From the NCBI GenBank assembly GCA_017500625.1, contig JAFVYX010000022.1, positions 1 through 8,997 on the forward strand: 8,997 nucleotides of DNA. Reading direction: 5' to 3'. Shown piece after piece: positions 1 to 6,978 of the stretch. Made by a program: the position numbers and the translations under genes. This stretch comes from Clostridia bacterium. GTDB lineage: Bacteria > Bacillota_A > Clostridia > Oscillospirales > CAG-272. A model generated the notes under the pieces. The model searched no databases and was not told the origin of the DNA. It saw only the letters and a program-made list of their open reading frames with translations. How positions within the stretch are numbered: the stretch's first letter is position 1; every line of letters begins with the position of its first letter.

Positions 1-1782
1 CGGGCCATAGGCGGCGCAGGCACGGTAGTCCCCCGCCTCCTTGTCCATACCAAAGGCACCCCAGACGGCGGGGCGGTAGATCTTCTCCTCGGGCACGTTG
101 TGCATGCACACGGGAATGCGAAGGATCGAGCACATCGTGATGAGGTCGGCACCGATGTGGCCGTAGGAGATCGCGCCGTGGTTGGCGCCCCAGTTGTTCA
201 TCACGTCGTAGGCGGTCTTGAAGGCGCCCTCACCCGTGACACGGGGAGCAAACCACGTGCAGGGCCAGGTGTAGTCGGTGCGCTTCCAAAGGGTATCGGT
301 CACCTCATCGGGCAGGCGGACCGTCCAGCCCTCGGCGATCTGCATCACGGGACCAAGGCCCTTGACCATATTGAGACGCACCATCGTGCAGGGCATCTCG
401 GCACGGGTCACAAAGCGGGAGGAGTAGCCGCCGCCGCGGAAGTAACCGAGGTCGGCATAGGGCCAGGTGGTGGCCGCCATGCAGGCATCGACGTCGGCGT
501 CGGTCATCTCCCACCACTGTTTCATCACGGGGTTGCCGTCGGCGTCCTTGACTTCGCCGCAGGCATCGACACAGCAGGCGCCCGAGTTGATGAGGTGGAT
601 AAAGCCGTCGGCCTCCTTCGCCTTGCCCTCGATCTCGTAGCCCGTCACACGGCGGACGGCGTCACCCGACCAGTAGGTACGCACGTCGGCAAACATCTGG
701 GCGCGGCCCGTCAGGAGCTTCATAAAGAGCATGCAGATGCCGTTGAGACTGTCGTTCTCGGTGGCGAGAACGTAGGGCTCACGCGCGCCGTTCCAGTCGA
801 AGGTCGAGTTCAGAATGCTCTCGGGGAAATCGCAGTTGGGGTAGAAGTCGGTCCACTGGCGCTGGCCCTGGAAGCCCGCCGCCAGAGCGTTGTGACCCAC
901 GGCCTCCTCCTCGCAGCCCGCGGGGAGATTCTTGTTGCCGTTCATCAGGTCCTTGATGATGCACGCCATCTTGGCCGTGAACTCCCAGTCGGCCGCCTTC
1001 TCCTCGGCGGTCCTTTGCAGCTCCTCGGGGTTCTTGTCAAAGTCGGGGTTGCACTTCTCCTTGATCCACGCCAGCGCCTTCTCGTACTCGGCGGCATCGT
1101 AGATGCCCTCGGTCATACGGCGAATGATCTCGACCTCGTCCACGCTTTCCACGCGCATGCCGAGGTACTCCTCAAAGAAGGCAACGTCCACGATCGAGCC
1201 CGCAATGCCCATGCAGATCGAACCGATCTGCAGGTAGGACTTCCCACGCATGGTGGCCACGGCGACCGCGGCACGGCCGAAGCGCAGGAGCTTCTCGGCA
1301 ACGTCGTCGGGAATCTCGGTATCGTCAAGATCCTGCACGTCGTGCCCGTAAATGCCAAAGGCAGGGAGGCCCTTCTGTGCGTGACCCGCCAGCACCGCCG
1401 CCAGGTAAACCGCACCGGGGCGCTCGGTACCGTTGAAGCCCCACACCGCCTTGATGGTCATGGGGTCCATATCCATCGTCTCACTGCCGTAGCACCAGCA
1501 GGGAGTGACGGTCAGGGTGATGTCCACGCCCTCCTTCTTGAACTTGTCGGCGCACGCCGCCGCCTCGGCCACACGGCCGATCGTGGTGTCGGCAATGACC
1601 ACCTTCACGGGCTCGCCGTTCGAATAGCGGAGATTCTCCGTCAGAAGCTTGGCGGCGCTTTTGGCCATATTCATGGTCTGCACCTCAAGACTCTCACGCA
1701 CCTTCAAGGGGCCGCGCCGTCCGTCGATCGTCGGACGGATACCGATCACGGGATACTCACCGCAAAGTCTTGTGTTTGCCAT
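1..1782 (-). CDS. fucI: L-fucose isomerase (3' end cut by window edge)
   Basis: The enzyme converts L-fucose (and usually D-arabinose) to the ketose L-fuculose in the cytoplasm, the first step of fucose breakdown. Reading the minus strand from ATG at 1782 gives 594 codons without a stop. The protein follows E. coli FucI (591 aa) along its whole length: an N-terminal [11 protein letters not shown] block, the [14 protein letters not shown] and [15 protein letters not shown] blocks, and GIYGHDVQD. The Mn-binding residues known from E. coli (E337, D361, H528) appear as E342 in ATEND, D366 in FADVRTYW and H535 in GANHG. The visible end, YRACAAYGP, corresponds to the last residues before the E. coli C-terminus, so only a few codons and the stop are missing. 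The start is supported by GAGGAGG just upstream. It is transcribed away from the rest of the cluster from its own promoter. Fuculokinase and aldolase are not in view. Identification is very secure. Confidence 0.96.
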   Translation of the reverse strand, partial: MANTRLCGEYPVIGIRPTIDGRRGPLKVRESLEVQTMNMAKSAAKLLTENLRYSNGEPVKVVIADTTIGRVAEAAACADKFKKEGVDITLTVTPCWCYGSETMDMDPMTIKAVWGFNGTERPGAVYLAAVLAGHAQKGLPAFGIYGHDVQDLDDTEIPDDVAEKLLRFGRAAVAVATMRGKSYLQIGSICMGIAGSIVDVAFFEEYLGMRVESVDEVEIIRRMTEGIYDAAEYEKALAWIKEKCNPDFDKNPEELQRTAEEKAADWEFTAKMACIIKDLMNGNKNLPAGCEEEAVGHNALAAGFQGQRQWTDFYPNCDFPESILNSTFDWNGAREPYVLATENDSLNGICMLFMKLLTGRAQMFADVRTYWSGDAVRRVTGYEIEGKAKEADGFIHLINSGACCVDACGEVKDADGNPVMKQWWEMTDADVDACMAATTWPYADLGYFRGGGYSSRFVTRAEMPCTMVRLNMVKGLGPVMQIAEGWTVRLPDEVTDTLWKRTDYTWPCTWFAPRVTGEGAFKTAYDVMNNWGANHGAISYGHIGADLITMCSILRIPVCMHNVPEEKIYRPAVWGAFGMDKEAGDYRACAAYGP

Positions 1783-1837
1783 AATGTCCTCCTCGTATAA
1801 GTAAAATGATGCGGGGGTTGATTTTTTGCTCCCCTTT

Positions 1838-1866
1838 ATTATAGTAGAAAAAAGAGAACAAAACAA
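1838..1866 (-). promoter_or_regulatory. Sigma-A promoter for fucI
   Basis: On the minus strand, TTGTTT (1866-1861) and a perfect TATAAT (1843-1838) are separated by exactly 17 bases. Transcription would begin near 1831, leaving about a 50-base leader before the fucI ATG at 1782. A 12-base direct repeat flanks and overlaps this promoter (separate entry). Confidence 0.72.
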
Positions 1867-1885
1867 GTAGGAAAGTAGAAAAAAG
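1843..1885. repeat. 12-bp direct repeat at the fucI promoter, possible operator
   Basis: AGTAGAAAAAAG occurs at 1843-1854 and again, exactly, at 1874-1885. The two copies are 31 bp apart, close to three helical turns. One copy lies in the -35/-10 spacer and touches the -10 box; the other lies just upstream of the -35 box. The placement suits a dimeric regulator binding one DNA face. The repeats are A-rich, so chance is not excluded. No regulator can be assigned. Confidence 0.35.
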
Positions 1886-1893
1886 TTAAGATT

Positions 1894-1968
1894 ATGACCA
1901 ATCTTACCCCCACCGAGCGTTCCATGGCCGAGGTGCTGTATTCCTCCCACTATCGCGTCATAAACTGA
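1894..1968 (+). CDS. Possible 24-codon ORF, unrecognised (short peptide or gene remnant)
   Basis: ATG at 1894 opens 24 codons ending in TGA at 1966-1968 and encodes a peptide starting [14 protein letters not shown]. Its codons (ACC, GAG, GCC, CTG) resemble those of the neighbouring real genes, unlike the A-rich DNA just upstream. There is no convincing ribosome binding site in front of it. A hairpin terminator begins six bases after the stop. It could be a small protein, the relic of a deleted gene, or chance. I do not recognise the peptide. Confidence 0.25.
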   Translation: MTNLTPTERSMAEVLYSSHYRVIN

Positions 1969-1973
1969 AAACA

Positions 1974-2014
1974 AGCACACGGTCTCCGCATTTTTGCGGT
2001 TCCGTGTGCTTTTT
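1974..2014. terminator. Rho-independent terminator, probably bidirectional
   Basis: AGCACACGG (1974-1982) pairs with CCGTGTGCT (2002-2010), with an inner CCGCA/TGCGG stem around a TTTT loop. A T-run (2010-2014) follows on the plus strand. On the minus strand the hairpin is followed by TTGTTTT. It lies 35 bases past the stop of the minus-strand creatininase-family gene, so it most likely ends the regulator-amidohydrolase transcript. It would also stop any plus-strand transcript of the small ORF. Confidence 0.8.
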
Positions 2015-2045
2015 GTAAATCTTACTTGTCCTATCGAGGTTGCCG

Positions 2046-2909
2046 TTATTGCTTCTTCAGCCATTCCTTGAGGTACGCCTCGCAGGCGGTATCCTCCTTC
2101 AGAACACGGAAGGCCTCGGCCATTTTGTCGGAGGCCAGGCGGACAACGCACTTCCCGATCCTCTCGTTGTTTCCGTCGTGGCAGTCGGAGGACAAGGAGT
2201 TCGGGTAATTGGCCATCCAGGCAAAGGGGGTATAGAAGCCCGCGTTTGTCAGGTGATCCATGTAATGCGTGGAGGTGCCGGAGACGTCATTGAGGCGGGA
2301 CAGGTCCACAAGGTCGGGGCGGAGCCCTAAGGAAACGGCCGTCTCCATGAGGCACCCGTGTCCTTTGGCCGTGCAGGCCGAGGTGTAGTGCCTGAGGAGG
2401 GCAATGTCCTCATCGGTCAGCTCGGGCAAAAGGTCACGCTGCCCTCTGTCGGCCATTCGCACAAGCTCGGCGGGGGTCGGCCAGGAATGGAAGGCGTTGT
2501 AGACAAAGACCATGTAGTCGTGCTTTTCGTAAAGGACGCTGCGGGCAAAGTTGTTGAGGAGGGCTGCGTTGCCGCCGTGGCCGCTGATCAGGACGATCTT
2601 CTTAAAGCCGTTTCGGCCCATTTCACGGCAGGATTCCTCCAGGATCTCGTGCATCAGGCGTGAGGAAAAGATGATGGTGCCGCGGAATTCTCCCGCCCCC
2701 TGCTTTTCACCGAAGTATTGATGGGGGAACAGCACGATCGGCTCCTTTTTGGCCGCCAGCTCGGCGACTCCGCCCGCATGGATCACGTCCTGGCCGAGGG
2801 GGAGATGCCGCCCGTGATGCTCAACGCACCCCACGACCAGGCCGCAAACGCCGCGCGCCTCCTCCACCGCCATTTCAAAATCGCCCGAAAGGATCTCTGT
2901 CCAAAGCAT
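2046..2909 (-). CDS. Creatininase-family metal-dependent amidohydrolase
   Basis: This is a 287-residue cytoplasmic protein of the creatininase/creatinine amidohydrolase superfamily, which hydrolyses cyclic or linear amide bonds with divalent metals. The family metal motif is visible as [13 protein letters not shown], giving E30, H32 and D41. These match E34, H36 and D45 as I recall them for Pseudomonas creatininase. A GHGGN motif follows with H111, and a later MET motif holds E189. The common HAGExET block reads HGCLMET here, so the first glutamate is replaced by leucine. GHGGN in place of the creatininase HYEN type suggests the substrate is not creatinine. Family and fold are secure; substrate is unknown. 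It follows the PocR/AraC regulator by 45 bases and is probably cotranscribed with it. I chose ATG 2909 over the in-frame ATG at 2915 because the ribosome binding site is spaced correctly only for 2909. Confidence 0.88.
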   Translation of the reverse strand: MLWTEILSGDFEMAVEEARGVCGLVVGCVEHHGRHLPLGQDVIHAGGVAELAAKKEPIVLFPHQYFGEKQGAGEFRGTIIFSSRLMHEILEESCREMGRNGFKKIVLISGHGGNAALLNNFARSVLYEKHDYMVFVYNAFHSWPTPAELVRMADRGQRDLLPELTDEDIALLRHYTSACTAKGHGCLMETAVSLGLRPDLVDLSRLNDVSGTSTHYMDHLTNAGFYTPFAWMANYPNSLSSDCHDGNNERIGKCVVRLASDKMAEAFRVLKEDTACEAYLKEWLKKQ

Positions 2910-2916
2910 AGTCATA

Positions 2917-2923
2917 CTCCTTT
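2917..2923 (-). promoter_or_regulatory. Ribosome binding site deciding the amidohydrolase start
   Basis: AAAGGAG on the minus strand lies 7 bases before ATG 2909 but only 1 base before ATG 2915. Normal spacing therefore favours the shorter protein starting MLWTEIL. Confidence 0.7.
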
Positions 2924-2954
2924 GTTTTATGTGTTTTATGAATGAAAATCGTTG

Positions 2955-3764
2955 TTACTCCGTGCATTTGCTGGGGGAATAGCCGTACGCGCGGCGGAAG
3001 CATTTGGAAAAATAGGAGGGGTCGGTAAAGCCGCAGGCGGTGGCGGCCTCGGTGACCGAGGCGCCCCCCTCAAGGAGACGGCGGGCGGCCTCCAGACGGA
3101 TTCTGGAGAGCGATTCGGTCACGGTCTCGCCGTAGCGCTTTTTATAGCTGGCCGTCATCGTTGCGCGGCAGCAATGAAAGCGGCGGCAAAGGACGTCAAT
3201 GGTGAGATGCTCGGCAAAATGGTTTTCTATGTAGGCGTGGGCCGCCTCGGCGGGGGATTCCCCGTTGGCGCGCAGAAGGTTGGAAAGCGCAAGGTAGCCC
3301 GCGCACGCGGTCATGATATGCCCAAAGGCCTCGGCCGTCACGCGGGAGCAGGAGGGGAGCTCGGCCGCGGCACGCTCGGCCTCCTCGAGGGGGACGCCGA
3401 GCGCCGCGAGGGCGCTTGCCGCCCTCTCGCGCTCACGGGGCAGATCCTCCAGCACCTGCCCCATCATCAGAAAGCCGAGAAGCTCGTTGTCCTGATAGAT
3501 CGGGCTGACCGCCTCAAAAAGCCCCATGTGACAGCGGTAAATGTAAATGCCGCCGCGCGCCTTGGCCTCCTCGAGCGCCTCGGCGTCTCCCAAAAGACAG
3601 CGGGCGTGCAGACCGCACCTCTCATGCACACAGAAGCAAAAGGGAGAGGGGCCCGCGGGATACGCCGCGATCTCGCCCGCGGTGGCATCGTGGAGCGAGA
3701 GGCGGAAGCCCGAGGCCTCGTACAGAGCGCGGAGCAGATCTTCGATCTCTTCCTTATGGATCAT
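2955..3764 (-). CDS. AraC-family transcriptional regulator with PocR-type sensory domain
   Basis: This 269-residue regulator has two parts. Residues about 8-160 form a PocR-like ligand-sensing domain with its cysteine pattern: C43, C45, C50, C56 and YRCHMGLFEAV with C78. Residues about 170-269 form the AraC/XylS double helix-turn-helix, ending with the typical FTDPSYFSKCFRRAYGYSPSKC recognition region (residue group split here only by its motif core ACGFTDPSYFSKCFRR). Proteins of this layout are common in Clostridia and usually activate carbohydrate or diol use genes on binding a small ligand. ATG 3764 has AAGGAG 7 bases upstream. It is divergent from nahK-nagB-nagA, with the two promoters back to back, and lies directly upstream of the amidohydrolase gene on its own strand. 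The likely job is control of one or both flanking units. The ligand is unknown; an amino sugar or its phosphate is an inference from context. Confidence 0.92.
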   Translation of the reverse strand: MIHKEEIEDLLRALYEASGFRLSLHDATAGEIAAYPAGPSPFCFCVHERCGLHARCLLGDAEALEEAKARGGIYIYRCHMGLFEAVSPIYQDNELLGFLMMGQVLEDLPRERERAASALAALGVPLEEAERAAAELPSCSRVTAEAFGHIMTACAGYLALSNLLRANGESPAEAAHAYIENHFAEHLTIDVLCRRFHCCRATMTASYKKRYGETVTESLSRIRLEAARRLLEGGASVTEAATACGFTDPSYFSKCFRRAYGYSPSKCTE

Positions 3765-3816
3765 AATGGCTCTCCTTTTTAAGGAAAAAACGGTGTTCTA
3801 TCCAATTTTACTTATT

Positions 3817-3844
3817 ATTATACGATTTTCCATTGAAAAGTCAA
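3817..3844 (-). promoter_or_regulatory. Promoter for the regulator-amidohydrolase unit
   Basis: Minus-strand TTGACT (3844-3839) and a perfect TATAAT (3822-3817) are separated by 16 bases. Its -35 box directly abuts the -35 box of the divergent nahK promoter (3833-3838), so the two polymerases could not bind independently. The expected start near 3810 lies about 45 bases before the regulator ATG at 3764. Confidence 0.75.
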
Positions 3845-3861
3845 GCGGTTTTGTGTATAAT
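3833..3861 (+). promoter_or_regulatory. Promoter for nahK-nagB-nagA
   Basis: TTGAAA (3833-3838) and a perfect TATAAT (3856-3861) are separated by exactly 17 bases. The start would fall near 3868, 34 bases before the nahK ATG. A small palindrome, TTTTC-CATT-GAAAA (3826-3839), lies over the -35 box. CCAATT (3802-3807) and AATTGG (3865-3870) sit symmetrically near the start sites of the two divergent promoters, possible operator half-sites. Confidence 0.78.
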
Positions 3862-3901
3862 CTTAATTGGTAAAGAAAAACATCACTTAGGAGGACAAGC
3901 T

Positions 3902-5020
3902 ATGGCAACGCGTGAGGAGCTTTGCGCCAAGATCCATGAGGCGATCGCCGCCTTTTCCGTGGAGGGGGAGACCGTCTCCTGTGAGCTTTACGGAAGCGGC
4001 CACATCAACGATACCCATCTTCTCATCACCCGCGCGGAGGACGGCTGTGAGCGCCGCTATATTCTCCAGCGCATCAACCACGTGGTGTTCCCGCACCCCG
4101 AGGAGGTCATGGAAAACATTGAGAGCGTGACGGCCCATTTGCGCCGCGGAATTCTTAGTGAGGGCGGCAATGCCGACCGTGAGACCCTGACCGTGGTCAA
4201 AACGCGGGAGGGCGCCCCCTACTACCGCGATTCGATCGGCAGCTTTTGGCGCGTCTACCTCTTTATTGAGGACAACCTCAGTCTTGACAAGGTCGAAACG
4301 CCCGAGCAGTTTTATAAGAGCGGCGTGGCCTTCGGTCGCTTCCAGAGCCGCCTTGCGGATTTTCCTGCCGAGACCCTGCATGAGGCGATCGTCAACTTCC
4401 ACAACACCCCCGTGCGTTATGAGAACCTCGAGCGCGCCATTGCGAAGGACGCCTGCGGCCGTGTGGCCGAGTGTACCGAGGAGATCGCCTTTGTCCGTGC
4501 GCGCCGCGAGTTTACCGAGGTACTCTATAAGGCCCACGCCGAGGGCAAGCTTCCCCTGCGCGTGACGCACAACGATACTAAGCTCAACAACATTCTCTTT
4601 GACGCCGCCACGGGCGAGCCCCTGTGCGTTATCGACCTTGACACCATCATGCCCGGCTTCTCGGTCAACGACTTCGGCGATTCGATCCGCTTCGGCGCTA
4701 CCACCGCTGCCGAGGACGAGACCGACCTTACCCGCGTGATGCTCGATCTCGATCTCTTCCGCACCTTTGCCCGCGGCTTCATCGAGGGGTGCGGCGGCCG
4801 CCTGACAAGCGAGGAGATCGCGCTTCTTCCCGTCGGCGCCAAGATGATGACGCTGGAGTGCGGTATGCGCTTCCTCACCGACTACCTCGAGGGCGATACC
4901 TATTTCCGCATTCACAGAGAAAAGCACAACCTCGACCGCGCCCGCAACCAGTTCGCCCTCGTCGCCTCGATGGAGGAGAAGTGGGAGGATATGGCCGCCA
5001 TCGTTGCGTCTCTCGCCTGA
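3902..5020 (+). CDS. nahK: N-acetylhexosamine 1-kinase (NahK/LnpB-like), APH-fold sugar kinase
   Basis: This 372-residue soluble kinase closely follows Bifidobacterium NahK, which phosphorylates GlcNAc and GalNAc at the anomeric carbon with ATP in the lacto-N-biose/galacto-N-biose pathway. Shared blocks include YGSGHINDTHL near the N-terminus (nucleotide-binding region), RVTHNDTKLNNIL (catalytic loop: H223, D225, N230), IDLDTIMPG (Mg-binding D245 and D247), DFGDSIRFGA and MTLECGMRFLTDYLEGD. Total length is close to that of NahK (about 360 aa). The start at ATG 3902 has AGGAGG 7 bases upstream; an in-frame upstream extension to 3833 would cover the promoter and is rejected. It is the first gene of a three-gene unit with nagB (64-base gap) and nagA. 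Those enzymes need a 6-phosphate, whereas characterised NahK makes a 1-phosphate, so the exact product here is worth testing. Family is secure; regiospecificity is inferred. Confidence 0.88.
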   Translation: MATREELCAKIHEAIAAFSVEGETVSCELYGSGHINDTHLLITRAEDGCERRYILQRINHVVFPHPEEVMENIESVTAHLRRGILSEGGNADRETLTVVKTREGAPYYRDSIGSFWRVYLFIEDNLSLDKVETPEQFYKSGVAFGRFQSRLADFPAETLHEAIVNFHNTPVRYENLERAIAKDACGRVAECTEEIAFVRARREFTEVLYKAHAEGKLPLRVTHNDTKLNNILFDAATGEPLCVIDLDTIMPGFSVNDFGDSIRFGATTAAEDETDLTRVMLDLDLFRTFARGFIEGCGGRLTSEEIALLPVGAKMMTLECGMRFLTDYLEGDTYFRIHREKHNLDRARNQFALVASMEEKWEDMAAIVASLA

Positions 5021-5084
5021 TGCCTTTTTGCCGCCCACAGCATATACTGTAATTATACAAATCAACATACGGAGGTATTTTATA

Positions 5085-5807
5085 ATGGAACTCATCGTTT
5101 GCAAGTCCTACGAGGAAATGTCGAAGAAGGGCGCCGAGATCATCGCCGCCGGTATGAAGGAGAAGCCCGATTTCGTTCTGGGCCTCGCCACGGGCTCGAC
5201 CCCTGTCGGTATGTACCACACGCTGGCCGATATGAACCGTGCGGGCGAGATCGACTTCTCGCGCGTCACCACCTACAACCTTGACGAGTATTACCCCATC
5301 GATCCCAAGAACGACCAGAGCTACCGCTACTTCATGAACAAGAACCTCTTCGACCTTGTCAACATCGACAAGGCCAACACCCACGTGCCGGACGGCTCGG
5401 CCGCCGACCCCGAGGCCGCCTGCCGCGCGTATGACGAGGCGTATGCCAAGACCGGCTACGCCGACGTCCAGGTGCTGGGTATCGGCCGCAACGGCCACAT
5501 CGGCTTCAACGAGCCCGACGATGCCCTCGTCCTTGGCACGCACGTCACGGGTCTCACCGAGGACACGATCGACGCCAACTCGCGCTTCTTTGCCTCGGCC
5601 GACGAGGTTCCGACGCACGCCCTCACCATGGGTATGGGCACCATTCTCAAGGCGAAGAAGATCCTGATGCTCATCAACGGCAAGCAGAAGCACGATGTGC
5701 TGATGGCCCTCACCGACGACAAGATCACCACCGCCGTGCCCGCCACCTTCATCAAGCTCCACCCTGACGTTGTCGTTCTCTGCGACGAGGAAGCGTACCG
5801 TGGTTAA
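5085..5807 (+). CDS. nagB: Glucosamine-6-phosphate deaminase
   Basis: NagB converts glucosamine-6-phosphate to fructose-6-phosphate and ammonia in the cytoplasm, joining amino-sugar breakdown to glycolysis. The 240-residue protein is the short Bacillus type rather than the 266-residue allosteric E. coli type. It shows the phosphate-binding LGLATGSTP loop, TYNLDEYYPI with catalytic D67, GIGRNGHIGFNEP with N136, H138 and E143 (E. coli positions 141, 143 and 148), and ANSRFF with ALTMGMGTI. N136 replaces the E. coli Asp141, but I recall the same RNGHIGFNEP loop in Bacillus NagB, so it is not a defect. The start is ATG 5085 with GGAGG 9 bases upstream; an in-frame extension back to 5004 overlaps nahK and is not used. 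It is followed with an 8-base overlap by nagA, so translation is probably coupled. Confidence 0.95.
   Translation: MELIVCKSYEEMSKKGAEIIAAGMKEKPDFVLGLATGSTPVGMYHTLADMNRAGEIDFSRVTTYNLDEYYPIDPKNDQSYRYFMNKNLFDLVNIDKANTHVPDGSAADPEAACRAYDEAYAKTGYADVQVLGIGRNGHIGFNEPDDALVLGTHVTGLTEDTIDANSRFFASADEVPTHALTMGMGTILKAKKILMLINGKQKHDVLMALTDDKITTAVPATFIKLHPDVVVLCDEEAYRG
5787..5793 (+). promoter_or_regulatory. Ribosome binding site for the GTG start of nagA, inside nagB
   Basis: GAGGAAG lies inside the last codons of nagB, with its GAGG core 9 bases before GTG 5800. It favours GTG 5800 as the nagA start over the upstream TTG at 5770, which would bury nagA further into nagB. Confidence 0.55.
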
Positions 5808-6870
5808 CGTACTGAAAAACGTCACGATCGACGGCAAGGTCACTGACCTTGTCGCCGAGGACGGGAAGATCCGCGCGATCGGCAAGTGCGAGCGCTCGGG
5901 CGAGGATTGCGAGGGGCTCGAGCTGTATCCCGGCCTCTTTGATACCCACGTCCACGGCGCCGTCGGCTACGATACGATGGAGATCTCGGACGGGGGCCTG
6001 CCCGAAATGGCGCGCTTTATGCTCGAGAATGGCACCACCAGCTTTCTCCCCACCACCATGACGATGGACATCGAGACCATTCGCGCCGTCGTCAACCGCG
6101 ACCTGCCCCGCATCGAGGGGGGCGCCAAGGTCGAGGGCTTTCATATGGAGGGGCCGTACATCGCGGACAAGTATAAGGGCGCCCAGAACGGCGCCTTCAT
6201 CAAGCCGCCCACCATGGCGGAGTTTTCAACGCTCCGTAACGTAAAAAAGCTGACCCTTGCGCCGGAGCTTCCCGGTGCCGTTGACTTCATTGCCGAGTGC
6301 TGCGCCGCGACCGATACCGTGATCTCGCTCGGTCACACCGCCACCGATTACGACACCGCCGTGGCCGCCTTCCGGAATGGCGCCACCTGCCTCACGCATA
6401 CCTTCAACGCGATGTCTCCGCTCCACCACCGCGATCCCGGCCCGATCGGCGCGGCGATCGAGCACGGTACCTTTGCCGAGGTCATTTGCGATGGGCTTCA
6501 CGTTTCGCGCGCCGCGATCCTCACGCTCTATCGCGCCCTCGGCCCCGATCGCCTGATGCTCATCTCGGACGGCCTGCGTGCCACGGGCCTCGGTGACGGG
6601 GAGTTCTCCTTCGGCGGTCAGAAGATCCTCGTCCGTGACGGCGTCGCCAGGATCGAGGCGGGCAACCTCGCCGGCTCCACCACGCCGCTGCTCGGCTGTG
6701 TCCGCAAGGCGGTCGAGTTCGGCATTCCCAAGCGCGATGCGCTCCGCATGGCCTCGGCCACGCCCGCCCGCTGCCTCGGGATGAAGAAGGGCGAGCTGCG
6801 TGTGGGGTACGATGCCGAGTTCATTCTCCTTGACACCGACATGAACCTTGTGCGCACCTTCGTGTTCTGA
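5800..6870 (+). CDS. nagA: N-acetylglucosamine-6-phosphate deacetylase
   Basis: NagA removes the acetyl group from GlcNAc-6-phosphate, giving GlcN-6-P for NagB. The 356-residue protein has the amidohydrolase-superfamily layout: a short beta-sandwich N-terminus, then a metal-binding TIM barrel. Visible ligands are H50 and H52 in LFDTHVHG (the two-histidine form, as in Bacillus, rather than the E. coli QLNG form), E117 in GFHMEGPYI, H179 in LGHTATDY, H200 in THTFNAMSPLHHRDPG and H234 in CDGLHVS. The catalytic aspartate is D257 in ISDGLRATG. The C-terminal ASATPARCLGMKKG and DAEFILLD blocks are also typical. GTG 5800 is the preferred start, overlapping the nagB stop by 8 bases. It is the last gene of the unit, with a terminator beginning 7 bases past its stop. 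Length and residues look intact. Confidence 0.95.
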   Translation: MVNVLKNVTIDGKVTDLVAEDGKIRAIGKCERSGEDCEGLELYPGLFDTHVHGAVGYDTMEISDGGLPEMARFMLENGTTSFLPTTMTMDIETIRAVVNRDLPRIEGGAKVEGFHMEGPYIADKYKGAQNGAFIKPPTMAEFSTLRNVKKLTLAPELPGAVDFIAECCAATDTVISLGHTATDYDTAVAAFRNGATCLTHTFNAMSPLHHRDPGPIGAAIEHGTFAEVICDGLHVSRAAILTLYRALGPDRLMLISDGLRATGLGDGEFSFGGQKILVRDGVARIEAGNLAGSTTPLLGCVRKAVEFGIPKRDALRMASATPARCLGMKKGELRVGYDAEFILLDTDMNLVRTFVF

Positions 6871-6877
6871 AATTTGT

Positions 6878-6908
6878 GCCCCCGACGGAAATCGGGGGCT
6901 TTCTTCTT
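6878..6908 (+). terminator. Rho-independent terminator after nagA
   Basis: GCCCCCGA (6878-6885) pairs perfectly with TCGGGGGC (6892-6899) around a CGGAAA loop, followed by TTTCTTCTT. It closes the nahK-nagB-nagA transcript. Its T-rich tail runs into the -35 box of the next promoter. Confidence 0.85.
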
Positions 6909-6935
6909 GACTTTTTCCCCCTTCTATGATAGAGT
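6907..6935 (+). promoter_or_regulatory. Promoter for the first GH20 gene
   Basis: TTGACT (6907-6912) is followed after 17 bases by TAGAGT (6930-6935), a fair -10 box. It starts in the tail of the nagA terminator and is about 43 bases upstream of the GH20 ATG. The same TTGACT-N17 layout precedes the second GH20 start at 8671-8699. Confidence 0.55.
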
Positions 6936-6978
6936 AGAAGTGAACGAAACCGCAACGAAACACCAAAGGAGAACACGT

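Noticed and set aside
100..1800. Long 566-codon plus-strand ORF opposite fucI
   Set aside because: It is the antisense shadow of a clearly recognisable fucI; its His/Gly/Val-rich product resembles no family and it lacks a ribosome binding site.
2952..3782. 276-codon plus-strand ORF over the regulator gene
   Set aside because: The minus strand encodes a clear PocR/AraC regulator with a proper start site; the plus-strand ORF is its GC-rich mirror.
5021..5084. Separate promoter or operator between nahK and nagB (TGTA-ATTA-TACA at about 5048-5059)
   Set aside because: No -35/-10 pair has workable spacing, and the symmetry is only four bases per arm.
5478..5516. Asn136 in NagB where E. coli has catalytic Asp141, as a possible inactivation
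   Set aside because: The same RNGHIGFNEP loop is, as I recall it, normal in Bacillus-type NagB, so this is a known family variant.
5770..5799. Upstream TTG start for nagA
   Set aside because: It would extend nagA 38 bases into nagB with no added conserved residues; GTG 5800 has a ribosome binding site at usable spacing.
3887..5885. Long minus-strand ORFs opposite nahK, nagB and nagA
   Set aside because: The plus strand carries three well-matched enzymes with catalytic motifs; the minus-strand products are low-complexity shadows.
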